Shown here: positions 24,357 to 32,119 of the stretch, in pieces | Position numbering within the stretch: position 1 is the first letter of the stretch | How the letters are laid out: the number at the start of each line of letters is the position of its first letter | NCBI GenBank assembly: GCA_943371025.1 | Contig: CALRTC020000014.1 | Span: 75,757-139,756, forward strand | Direction of reading: 5' to 3' | DNA length: 64,000 bases | DNA from: Niveispirillum sp943371025 | GTDB taxonomy: Bacteria > Pseudomonadota > Alphaproteobacteria > Azospirillales > Azospirillaceae | Made by a program: the position numbers and the translations under genes | Notes under the pieces: generated by a model | What the model saw: only the letters and a program-made list of their open reading frames with translations | Database searches by the model: none | Told to the model about the DNA's origin: nothing

Positions 24357-25553
24357 TCAGGCCACCCGGTCCAGCAGCTTCTTGGCCCGCCCCTCCATCT
24401 CCAATCTGGCATCCTGGTGGGGTTTGTCGCGGGCCACGGCCGTGATGCCCTGCACGAAATCGAAGATGCTCGCCGGTTTGCGGCCCTCCTCAGCCAGCAC
24501 GGTTTCGATGATCCTGCCCGTCTCCACCTTGGAGAAGCCGCGCTTACGCAGGAATTCCGACCGGTCGTCATCATCGCGGGCGACAATTTGTTCCCGCGCC
24601 GCCTTGATGCCGTTGACGAAGGGCATGGGCGAGGAGTCGGCGAAACGGGCCAGGGCGGGTGCGGCCTCATGGGCAAAGCGGGAGGGGGCATATTTGGAAT
24701 GGCGGATAGCAATCTCCTGGAAATCCTCGGCACCCCAGATATTCCGATTCTGACACACAGCCCGCAGATAGAAGCTGGCCATGCCCAGGGTCTTGGCGCC
24801 CACCTCGCTGTTCCAGCAGTAGAAGCCACGGAAATAGAGATCCGGCGAGCCGTCCGGCAGCCTTCCCGCCTCGATCGGGTTCAGATCATCGACCAGGAAA
24901 AGGAACACGTCGCGGTCGCTGGCGTACAGTGTCGTCGTGTCCCGCGTAATGTCCACGCGCGGATTGTAGATCCCCGTCGACCAGTCCAGCACACCCGGCA
25001 CCTTCCAACGCGTATCACCGTTGCCATTGCCGGCGATGCGCTGTACCGCCTCGACCAGTTCGTGATCGAAGATGCGGCCATAGTCCGGGCCGGTGACGGC
25101 GCGCAGTTCGGTGCGGCCGTCTTCGATTTCCAGGGTCTTGATCTGCTCGCCCCGGTGCGAGGTCAGGCCGTACTGCAGGTTGATCCCAGCCAGCGCCGCC
25201 GGCAATTGCCGCAGATAGGCGGCTGGCGCACCGACGAGGCTGGCCAACTGGCCAAAGCTCCAATGCGTGGGCGCAACCGGCCGGTCGCTGCCCGGCAGCA
25301 GCAGGGACAGTTTCTCGGGATTGTCACTCCTCGCCTCCACGCGGATGTCGGCGCTGGGCATCGTCCGGGTCCGGCTGCGTTCGGTCCGCGACCGGACGGA
25401 GGCGTAGAGATCGGACAGCGACAGGAAGCGCTCATCATCGGGTCGCGAGAACCATTCGGACGACACGCGGCCGATCCGCTGGCCACGGGTCACGTCCACC
25501 TTGTAGCCGCCACTCCGGTCGGGGGCAGCGTCGAGGATTTCTACTTGGGTCAT
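24357..25553 (-). CDS. DUF932 family protein
   Basis: 398 residues, matching the DUF932 family (related to plasmid/phage proteins with LGT_TIGR03299-like folds). Recognisable segments include THWSFGQLASLVGAPAAYL, LRAVTGPDYGRIFDHELVE, FLFLVDDLNPIEAG, FRGFYCWNSEVGAKTLGMAS and QNRNIWGAEDFQEIAIRHSK. Its function is unknown; members are frequent in leading regions of plasmids and ICEs, where anti-defence roles have been proposed. Start at 25553 behind TGGAGATG, directly after a conserved hairpin. Confidence 0.9.
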   Translation of the reverse strand: MTQVEILDAAPDRSGGYKVDVTRGQRIGRVSSEWFSRPDDERFLSLSDLYASVRSRTERSRTRTMPSADIRVEARSDNPEKLSLLLPGSDRPVAPTHWSFGQLASLVGAPAAYLRQLPAALAGINLQYGLTSHRGEQIKTLEIEDGRTELRAVTGPDYGRIFDHELVEAVQRIAGNGNGDTRWKVPGVLDWSTGIYNPRVDITRDTTTLYASDRDVFLFLVDDLNPIEAGRLPDGSPDLYFRGFYCWNSEVGAKTLGMASFYLRAVCQNRNIWGAEDFQEIAIRHSKYAPSRFAHEAAPALARFADSSPMPFVNGIKAAREQIVARDDDDRSEFLRKRGFSKVETGRIIETVLAEEGRKPASIFDFVQGITAVARDKPHQDARLEMEGRAKKLLDRVA

Positions 25554-25569
25554 GGCACATCATCTCCAG

Positions 25570-25608
25570 GACGGGCGCCGGAAGCCTCTCCTCCGACTGC
25601 GGCCCGTC
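25570..25608 (-). promoter_or_regulatory. Leader hairpin of DUF932 (shared motif, copy 2)
   Basis: Minus-strand leader with outer stem GACGGGC/GCCCGTC (25608-25602 and 25576-25570), inner stem CGGA/TCCG, and the loop core GAGAGGCTTCC. It ends just before the CTGGAG ribosome site. The outer stem is identical to that before parB, while the inner stem differs in sequence yet pairs, which is what selection on structure would leave. Confidence 0.65.
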
Positions 25609-25645
25609 ATCCGGAAATCCGTCCCACCTCTGACTCTCCACCCAT

Positions 25646-26134
25646 TCACCCCGCACATTGGTCGGTCGGTGTCGGTGGAACGAACCCGCCCCGCCACAGG
25701 CCCGAGGCCAGGAACCTTGCATTGTTCTCCCAATTGCTGAGGTCTTTCCGGCCGAAACGGCAGGCCAGGGCCCAGCCGCCACGAACCATCCGCTCCGATA
25801 GGGCCGTGTCGCCGACGAAGCAATCGGACAGGTCGGCGCTGCCGGGATGAGGCCGACAATACACAGGAGTGCCGGTCACCAGCTCCCGCAAGCCCTGGAC
25901 GGCCTCCTGCCCGCAGGGCCAGGTCGTGCCTTTACGGTCGACACAGTGCTGGTCGGGCAATGGCGGCACGATGCCGGCCAGACGGTGCCGGGTACCGGCG
26001 ATCTCCAACAGGCCGGCATCGATGACGGTCGCCGGCCCCTCCTGCTCGGTACGGTCCCTGGGCCGTAGGGCAATGGCGCCCGCGCCAATCCCAATCAGGA
26101 TCAGCACCGGCAGAGCAATTTTCAGGGTCTTCAT
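25646..26134 (-). CDS. Membrane-anchored thermonuclease-fold protein with degraded active site
   Basis: 162 residues. A membrane anchor (about 5-24, LKIALPVLILIGIGAGAIAL) precedes a staphylococcal-nuclease-like domain: VIDAGLLEIAGTRHRLAGIV, CGQEAVQGLRELVTG, CRPHPG, and GGWALACRFG. The usual DGDT, the APE glutamate and the distal GR arginine of active thermonucleases are replaced (VIDAG, IVPPLP, SADLSD), so catalysis is doubtful. The start at 26134 follows AAGGAG. It probably sits in the periplasm. Such inactive relatives are common on ICEs, but their role is unknown. Confidence 0.78.
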   Translation of the reverse strand: MKTLKIALPVLILIGIGAGAIALRPRDRTEQEGPATVIDAGLLEIAGTRHRLAGIVPPLPDQHCVDRKGTTWPCGQEAVQGLRELVTGTPVYCRPHPGSADLSDCFVGDTALSERMVRGGWALACRFGRKDLSNWENNARFLASGLWRGGFVPPTPTDQCAG

Positions 26135-26267
26135 CACGCAGTCTCCTTCCGGTTGGGTTGCTGACAAGGCACCCGGCAAGCTCCCTTTCCTGCCTGCCAG
26201 AGTCCGTCACGAAGGTTCCAGCCGCCCTCTCGCTCTCTGCTGGCCACTGGCAGTTCTGCCCCCCGGT

Positions 26268-27195
26268 TCATGTTGCTCCTCTCGAGCGAAGCAGATCACG
26301 ATAGCCGCCACGCACCATTCGCCAGGCGTCTCGAACCAGCCGTTGGATTCGCAGACGCAGATAGTCGGAGTGGCCGTTCCAATTCTCCCGGACCTCCCGT
26401 TCGCCCAGCAGGATGGCGGCGATCTCACGATGGCTGGCTCCGGCGCAGACCCCATCAAAGGCGCGGAGCTTTTCGATCCAGCGCGTGGCTCTGGTGTCCG
26501 TGGGGTAGAGTTTGTGGGGCAATCGGCCGGAACGGTGGAGTTGCATCAAGCGGCGAACGGCCTGCAGGCTTTCTTCTGTGAACCGCAAGTCGGTGATCGT
26601 GCAATGCAGCCGCACGGGGCCTGATAGCAACGTTCCCGCAGTCACCATCAGTTGGAGATGATGGCGACCGTCACTGACCAGAACATGCTCGGCCCCGCCG
26701 GAGATCTTCAGAACAACGGCAAGCTGCTGGAGCCGCCGCACATCGAAAACACCCTCTGCGTCGGGTTCGGCGCAGGACGCCTCGACGGTAAGGACGGCAG
26801 GGGCCAGCGACGGACACCAGAAGGTGATGTCCGGTTCGATGGCATCGGCAAAAAATCACCCCCCAGCGAGCATCGGCAGGCATCTTGGATAGAATGATGA
26901 TCCGTGGTCCGTTCGCGGAGCAGTTGGTTGTTTGAACCCTTTCGGCGAAGCTGTTGAGAACGTCCGCAAAATTAGGAGACCGGCGAAGCCATTCTGCCGC
27001 CCAGCCCGCCTTGTCCAGGGCCAGCAGCGGCCGGTACTGTTCGGGATCGCGCCAGTCTGGCCGCAACGGAAATTCAGGGCATCGAGATTGTCGCTGCACG
27101 GTAGCCTCCCGTTGGCCGCATGGGCCATACAGGCCCAACGACAACTGAACCATCTCGCCGAGTGCTCGAATAGCAGACGACAAATGCAGCTTCAT
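26268..27195 (-). CDS. fseA: FseA-like excision activator (DUF6499 + DUF2285) needing a +1 frameshift
   Basis: Two overlapping frames encode one protein. The first frame (from ATG 27195) holds a DUF6499 region, RPDWRDPEQYRPLLALDKAG, and runs DARWGVIF before entering nonsense (CRCHRTGH and a stop at 26671). The second frame continues sensibly as ADAIEPDITFWCPSLAPAVL and ends with a DUF2285 helix-turn-helix (YLRLRIQRLVRDAWRMVRGG). They join by +1 slippage at ATT TTT T (26856-26850), giving about 308 residues. In the Mesorhizobium symbiosis ICE, msi172 and msi171 are fused the same way to make FseA, activator of rdfS. A simple frameshift mutation is the alternative. The true start is uncertain: residues 1-45 are atypical, and an out-of-frame ATG lies just before PEFPLRPDW. 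Confidence 0.75.
26848..26857 (-). other. Putative +1 ribosomal frameshift site in the fseA-like gene
   Basis: On the minus strand the zero-frame codons are GTG ATT TTT TGC. A tRNA-Phe moving one base forward from TTT (26853-26851) to TTT (26852-26850) keeps full pairing, and the next codon becomes GCC, opening the DUF2285 frame. The documented FseA event is also +1 slippage of tRNA-Phe on a U-rich site, within the corresponding region of the first protein. Confidence 0.68.
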
Positions 27196-27283
27196 CACAA
27201 CGTTGATAAACGTCTTTCGTCAGGTTGCGATGCCTAACGGGACATTGCGGGGAAAGAAAATCAATCAATATATAAAATTCGTG

Positions 27284-27304
27284 ATCACCAATAATTATAG
27301 TGAT
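27284..27304 (-). promoter_or_regulatory. AT-rich promoter of the fseA-like gene with an overlapping palindrome
   Basis: A perfect TATAAT (27299-27294, minus strand) has TTCGAT 17 bases upstream. It lies inside ATCAC-N11-GTGAT (27304-27284), a symmetric operator-like site. The surrounding ~170 bases (27240-27410) are strikingly AT-rich compared with everything around them and contain no convincing gene. The position suits control of the excision activator. Confidence 0.5.
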
Positions 27305-27412
27305 TAAACTTACAAAATCGAAGCTTCTACTGATTTGATTAACTCTAAAGCTGGAGACCAGACCATGAAATCAATTCATCCACTTCATTCAGTTGATAAG
27401 CGCGCAAGACTA

Positions 27413-27688
27413 TTATCGACGTGTGTCTTCCGCCATCAGGAGGTGACGATAGCCGCTGGTAGCCATCCATTGAGCCCGCCGCAGGTGGGAGATCCAGCAG
27501 TGGTGGGCTCGATCCTTGTCCAATAGCGCGTCACGATGCAAGACGATCCTGGCAACGTCCTGCCAATCGGCTCCCGATGCCTCGGCATCGAGCAACCGGA
27601 CATAAGTGATATAATGCGCTTCATCATAGGGGGTGATGGTCTCCGACCAAGGCACCTCATCCTGAACATCCGGGTTCAATTCACTCAT
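27413..27688 (-). CDS. QseM-like DUF2285 antiactivator
   Basis: 91 residues consisting of a single DUF2285 domain: DEVPWSETITPYDEAHYITY, RLLDAEASGADWQDVARIVL, and a C-terminal ISHLRRAQWMATSGYRHLL. The same ending occurs in the FseA-like protein next door (VRDAWRMVRGGYRDLL). In the Mesorhizobium symbiosis ICE, QseM is a stand-alone DUF2285 protein that binds and inhibits FseA and TraR. Adjacent placement here suggests the same antagonism, although stand-alone DUF2285 proteins may have other roles. Start behind GGGAGG. Confidence 0.72.
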   Translation of the reverse strand: MSELNPDVQDEVPWSETITPYDEAHYITYVRLLDAEASGADWQDVARIVLHRDALLDKDRAHHCWISHLRRAQWMATSGYRHLLMAEDTRR

Positions 27689-27809
27689 GTTCTTGCCTCC
27701 CGTCAGAGTCTTCATCGCAGTCCGGAAGCACCTGTTGGACTCCGTACTGCAAATCGACAAATCGCCCAAGGGCAAACTCGGTGACAAATGCCCCGCTCGG
27801 GCAACCGCT

Positions 27810-28703
27810 TCATCGCCGGTCCTTGCGGAACTGTGACGGTGTCGTTCCCGTGATCTTCCGGAAGGTCTCAGTGAAATGGCTGTGGCTCGAAAAGCCCAGA
27901 GTGAGGCCGATCTCGGTGATCGACAGATGCGGATCGAGCAGCAATTTCTGGGCTCGCGCGATGCGCCGCTTGTTGAGATAGCGGAAGGGAGATGTACCCA
28001 GGCTGACCCGGAAAGCCCGGATAAAATGGTAGCGGGTGAGCCCGACTTCAGCGGCCAAATGGCCGAGATTCAGCTCCTCCCCCAGGCGGGCCTCGATATA
28101 TTCGACAACACGCCGCTGCCGTGAACTGCCGAGGCCGCCAATCACCGGCGCGGGTTGGCCTGCATCTCCGAAAGTCTCATACAGCTTGAGAAGCAGCATC
28201 GCGCCAATGTGATCGAGATAGAGGAGGCTTGTTGGGCCCGTCTCGTCCATCCCTTGGCGCAAGTAGTCGACCAGCTTGCCGATTACGGGGTTGTCCACGG
28301 CGACCATCGGCTTAAGGTCGGGTATCCTCCCACCGAACGCCTCAATCAACGTGCGCTCGACAAAGCTCTGGGTGAAGGCGATAGCCAATATTCGCTGGTT
28401 GCCATTCCAGTCGACATGGACAAATTGATCAGGCGGAAATAGATGGAACTGACCAGTGTTGACGACATGGCGTTGGGGTTCCAAAACGCCATGCGGTTTC
28501 CAACCCAGTTCAAATGGCTCTCCCCGATGGACTGCCATGCTCAGATGAGGAGTCCCGACCCAACTTCCGGCATTGGTCGGGACCTCGAACTCACCAACGA
28601 TCAGGCCTCGATGGGCAATGCGCTTGCCAATCCTCACCGACAACGGCAAGGGGTCGGAGGAGAAGTCGATCAAGGCGCGTCTGATTCTGGACTTTGAGGA
28701 CAA
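27810..28703 (-). CDS. AraC-family transcriptional regulator
   Basis: 297 residues. The C-terminal AraC/XylS DNA-binding domain (about 200-297) has two helix-turn-helices: LNLGHLAAEVGLTRYHFIRA and SITEIGLTLGFSSHSHFTET, ending TPSQFRKDRR. The N-terminal ~190 residues form a cupin-like ligand domain (HLFPPDQFVHVDWNG). The start is a TTG at 28703 preceded by GGAGGG at eight bases; there is no better ATG upstream. It is at the left end of the catabolic cluster, same strand as the acyl-CoA dehydrogenase operon, and is a plausible regulator of it. Confidence 0.92.
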   Translation of the reverse strand: MSSKSRIRRALIDFSSDPLPLSVRIGKRIAHRGLIVGEFEVPTNAGSWVGTPHLSMAVHRGEPFELGWKPHGVLEPQRHVVNTGQFHLFPPDQFVHVDWNGNQRILAIAFTQSFVERTLIEAFGGRIPDLKPMVAVDNPVIGKLVDYLRQGMDETGPTSLLYLDHIGAMLLLKLYETFGDAGQPAPVIGGLGSSRQRRVVEYIEARLGEELNLGHLAAEVGLTRYHFIRAFRVSLGTSPFRYLNKRRIARAQKLLLDPHLSITEIGLTLGFSSHSHFTETFRKITGTTPSQFRKDRR

Positions 28704-28915
28704 TTAAACGTCCCTCCATCAGATACAGCTTATATAGCCATCAGAATTACCCCGATCAGATCGCCTCCCTATCCAACAGTCGCTGAGCCGGTCCTGCATA
28801 CGCGTCCTACAAGCCAGACCCTATTCGGCTTGAAAAGCCGGTTCTCTTAACTATGAGAAGAAGTCGGACATGTCGGTCGACACGCGCGCCCCGAAGACCA
28901 GACAACGCTGTCCCT

Positions 28916-29719
28916 TTATGTGTCTGCGCACTGAAAATCCGGCTTTCGACGCTCTGCAAAGGCCGCCAACCCAACAGCGCGTTCTGCGGTCGCAGCTTGT
29001 TCGGCGATCTGTTCACATTCTGCATCAAGCTGCATTTCCAAACCGGTATTGGCACCCGTCAGAAGCAGTAGCTTGGACCTTCCGAGCGCCCCCGTTGCGC
29101 CATCGGCCAGTTCGTCTGCCAATGCCGACACTTCATGCGCAAGACCGCCACTGGCGACAACCCGGGTGATCAACCCCATGGCCGCGGCATCCTGCGCCGA
29201 GACCCGGCGATTTGTCAGGGTCAGTTCCTGGGTGCGGCGAAGGCCGATCAGCCGAGGCAGCAGCCAGGTCGCCCCACCGTCGGGCGTCAACCCGATCCGC
29301 GAATAGGCCATGGTGAAATGGGCCTCAGGTTCAGCCAGGGCGATATCGCCAATGGCCGCAAGCCCGATGCCCGCCCCCGCCGCCGGTCCCTGGATGGCCG
29401 TGATCACCGGCTTTTCCATCATGGCAAGACCGGCGATCGCCGGATGCAGATAGGACAGGATTTCCCGAAGCAGTGCGGGCAGCGCATCGCCGGCCGCATG
29501 CAGGGCCTTCACATCACCGCCGGCACAGAACATCCGGCCAGTGGCACGAACAACCACGCAGCGGACCGCGGCATCCCCCTCCACCGCTTTCACCGCCGCC
29601 AACAGGGCCCGCGCCAGCGGCACATTGAAGGCATTGCCGGCATCGGGACGGTTGAGAGTGATAAAGGCCACCGCCCCCTTGCGCTCCAGTTGGACTGGAT
29701 TGGCGTCATCATCCGGCAT
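28916..29719 (-). CDS. Crotonase-fold enoyl-CoA hydratase/isomerase (PaaG-like)
   Basis: 267 residues. The oxyanion-hole segments are RMFCAGGDVKAL (about 60-72) and GPAAGAGIGLAAIGDIALAE. The glutamate equivalent to Glu144 of rat hydratase is not conserved (FTMAYSRIGLTPDGG), while that equivalent to Glu164 is (RTQELTLTNR). This and the PDGG motif point to an isomerase of the PaaG type rather than a simple hydratase. It starts two bases after the upstream acyl-CoA dehydrogenase stop, as last gene of a six-gene minus-strand operon. Confidence 0.9.
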   Translation of the reverse strand: MPDDDANPVQLERKGAVAFITLNRPDAGNAFNVPLARALLAAVKAVEGDAAVRCVVVRATGRMFCAGGDVKALHAAGDALPALLREILSYLHPAIAGLAMMEKPVITAIQGPAAGAGIGLAAIGDIALAEPEAHFTMAYSRIGLTPDGGATWLLPRLIGLRRTQELTLTNRRVSAQDAAAMGLITRVVASGGLAHEVSALADELADGATGALGRSKLLLLTGANTGLEMQLDAECEQIAEQAATAERAVGLAAFAERRKPDFQCADT

Positions 29720-29720
29720 T

Positions 29721-30956
29721 TCACACTCCAACCGGCAGGTCTTTGAAGGGAATATCGCGATCGACACGAATGTCCGGCGGCAGACCGAGCACGCGTTCGG
29801 CGATGATGTTCTTCAATATCTCATCGGTACCGCCCGCGATCCGCATGGCGGCACCCCAGAAGAAGTTGCGCTGGAAACCACCGGCGGGAGCGACGGCATC
29901 ATCATCCGCGATGATGCCATGGGCATCCAGCAGGTCCAGCGCCTCAGTCGCTAGTTCCTGCATCTGGCGGGCGGAAACGATCTTGCCGATGGAGGCTTCC
30001 GGCCCCGGCGTCCCGCCACGGCTCAGGGCTGTCTGGCTGCGCAGCCGGGTCAGCCTCAGTCCTTCCGCGGCCACATACCAATCGGCCAGGGCCCGACGGA
30101 AGCCGCCATCGCGCAGGGCCGAACCATGGCCCTCCACGCCGGGCAATTGGCCAGCCAACGCCATCAAGGCCGCCCAGTTCGGACCCGCCCCCCCACCGAC
30201 CGACAGACGTTCATTCATCAAGGTCACTAGGGCGACATCCCAGCCCTTGCCAACCTCTCCTACCCGCTGGGTATCCTTCACCCGCACGTCGACGAAAAAG
30301 ACCTCGTTGAAGCCCCGGCCCCCGTCCGCTTGATGCAGGGGGCGTATCTCGATCCCGGGCGACTTCATGTCAACCCAGAACATCGTCAGCCCCTTATGCT
30401 TGGGAACGTCGGTGTCGGTGCGGGTCAGCAGCAGGCCGAAATCGGCGAAATGGGCACCCGATGTCCAGACCTTCTGGCCATTGATGATCCAGTCCCCCGT
30501 CCCATCGGCTGCCGGAATCGCGCGCGTCCGGCTGGCCGCCACATCGGAACCCGCCGATGGTTCGGAAAAGAGCTGGCACCAGATCTCATCTCCCCTTAGC
30601 GCGGGGTGCACGAACCGCTGTTTGTCTGCTTCGTTGCCGGCCGTCATGATCGTGGGCAGACACATGCCGAGCCCCACACCAAAAATGGCCGACCCCAGGC
30701 CGAGATTCATCTCCTCGTGACCAAAGATGATGCTCTGCATCAATGTCCCCCCAGGGCCACCCCATTCCCGGGGCCAATGGATGCAGGCGTAGCCGGCATC
30801 AGCCTTGCGGGCCTGCCAGTCCTTGTCTGCCGCAATCGACCGGGCGTCTTCTTGGCCGTGCGGGACGATGATGCGCGATATCGGGGCATTGGCCGCCAGC
30901 CATTCACGGACCTGGGCGCGGTATGCGCCCTCTTCCGGGCTGTCGTGAAAATCCAT
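29721..30956 (-). CDS. Acyl-CoA dehydrogenase, subunit 1 of a probable pair
   Basis: 411 residues, FAD-dependent acyl-CoA dehydrogenase: N-terminal helical domain, QLFSEPSAGSDVAASRTRA at the substrate/FAD middle domain, VWTSGAHFADFGLLLTRTD, and a C-terminal RIAGGTDEILKNIIAERVLG. The carboxylate of the YEGT position is Gly here; NERLSVGGG offers a glutamate at the alternative catalytic site. It lies 14 bases after a second, sequence-divergent acyl-CoA dehydrogenase. Adjacent unlike pairs of this kind form alpha2-beta2 enzymes in steroid side-chain degradation, which is the inference here. Confidence 0.92.
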   Translation of the reverse strand: MDFHDSPEEGAYRAQVREWLAANAPISRIIVPHGQEDARSIAADKDWQARKADAGYACIHWPREWGGPGGTLMQSIIFGHEEMNLGLGSAIFGVGLGMCLPTIMTAGNEADKQRFVHPALRGDEIWCQLFSEPSAGSDVAASRTRAIPAADGTGDWIINGQKVWTSGAHFADFGLLLTRTDTDVPKHKGLTMFWVDMKSPGIEIRPLHQADGGRGFNEVFFVDVRVKDTQRVGEVGKGWDVALVTLMNERLSVGGGAGPNWAALMALAGQLPGVEGHGSALRDGGFRRALADWYVAAEGLRLTRLRSQTALSRGGTPGPEASIGKIVSARQMQELATEALDLLDAHGIIADDDAVAPAGGFQRNFFWGAAMRIAGGTDEILKNIIAERVLGLPPDIRVDRDIPFKDLPVGV

Positions 30957-30970
30957 CCCTTTTCTCCCGG

Positions 30971-32086
30971 TCAGGCGGCGGCGCGCCGTTCAAGCGCGCA
31001 CACCAGCCGTTCGCGCCAGACGGGCGGCCCGCCCAGCGCCAGCGCCAGTTGGCGGGCACGGCGCAGATGCAGGTGACAATCCGCCTCCCAGGTGAACCCG
31101 GTCCCGCCATGGATATGCAGGTTCTCCCTGGCCGCGAAATCATAGGCCTGACTGGCGGCAATCCGGGCTGCCGCTGCGGCTTGGGGCAGTTCCGTGGCAC
31201 CGGAATTCAACGCCCAGGCTCCATAGTAGGCGTTGGAACGGGCCAGTTCGTTCCTGATGTAGATATCCGCCAGCTTGTGCTTGATCGCCTGATAACTGCC
31301 GATCACCCGCCCGAAGGCATGGCGCTCCTGGGCATACTCCGTAGCAGCCTCCAGACAGCGATCCGCCCCGCCGACCTGCTCGAACGCGAACAGCACGGCC
31401 GCCCGATCCAGAATATCGGAAGGCATCGCCACCCCCGCCTCTTCCGCACCCAGCCGTTCACACGGCACATTGTCAAACGTGAGCTGTGCGGCGCTACGGG
31501 TGGGGTCCAGCGTCCGTACCCGTGTCCGCGCCACGCCATCATCCGCCAGATCGACGATGAAAAGGCCTGGTCCCGCCGCATCCTGCGCCGCCACGATCGC
31601 ATGGGTCGCGATATCCCCATCGGTGACGGGGACCTTGGTGCCGGTCAGTCTGCCGGCGGTGACACGAGCCCCCATGGACGCTGCGACCTGCGCTCCCGGA
31701 TGCTCGGCGGCAGCAAGGCAGCCCATCACACGGCCAGCGGCGATACCGGGCAACAGCGCGCCCCGCTGCGCATCGGTGCCGAAGGCCAGGATGGCTTCGG
31801 CAAAGATATAAACTGTGGAGGCGAAGGGGATGGGGGCGACGACACGGCCCAATTCCTCGGCAAGGGCACAAAGTTCGACATGGCTGAAGCCGGCACCGCC
31901 CCATTTTTCCGGAATGGCGGTACCGGTCCACCCCATCGCAACAACCGCCGTCCAAAGATCAAGATCAAAGGACCGGCCGTCATCATCAAGTACCCCACGC
32001 GTCACCGCCACCGAACAGCGCGCCTGAAGAAACCGGCGTGCCTCCCGCTTCAGGTATTTCTGGTCATCTGAAAAGTCGAAATTCAT
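30971..32086 (-). CDS. Acyl-CoA dehydrogenase, subunit 2 of a probable pair
   Basis: 371 residues, shorter and more divergent than its neighbour. N-terminal FSDDQKYLKREARRFL, a degenerate middle domain (CLAAAEHPGAQVAASMGARV), and a C-terminal domain with AFEQVGGADRCLEAATEYA, RHAFGRVIGSYQAIKHKLADI and LHIHGGTGFTWEADCHLHLRR. The ending HGGTGFTWE is typical of partner subunits in heteromeric acyl-CoA dehydrogenases. It follows the CoA-ligase gene and precedes subunit 1 in the same operon. Confidence 0.9.
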   Translation of the reverse strand: MNFDFSDDQKYLKREARRFLQARCSVAVTRGVLDDDGRSFDLDLWTAVVAMGWTGTAIPEKWGGAGFSHVELCALAEELGRVVAPIPFASTVYIFAEAILAFGTDAQRGALLPGIAAGRVMGCLAAAEHPGAQVAASMGARVTAGRLTGTKVPVTDGDIATHAIVAAQDAAGPGLFIVDLADDGVARTRVRTLDPTRSAAQLTFDNVPCERLGAEEAGVAMPSDILDRAAVLFAFEQVGGADRCLEAATEYAQERHAFGRVIGSYQAIKHKLADIYIRNELARSNAYYGAWALNSGATELPQAAAAARIAASQAYDFAARENLHIHGGTGFTWEADCHLHLRRARQLALALGGPPVWRERLVCALERRAAA

Positions 32087-32119
32087 GCCCGATCTCCCGC
32101 CGCGATCCCCTGTCGGACG

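Noticed and set aside
26268..27195. Simple pseudogene call for the DUF6499/DUF2285 gene
   Set aside because: The shift is +1, occurs exactly at a Phe slippery site and has a characterised precedent with the same domains; a sequencing or mutation error remains possible and is stated in the entry.
27335..27526. Plus-strand short ORF starting near an AT-rich segment (MKSIHPLHSVDKRARL...)
   Set aside because: It has a reasonable ribosome site at 27365, but the second half is antisense to the QseM-like gene and no family is recognised. Kept only as a possible truncated gene.
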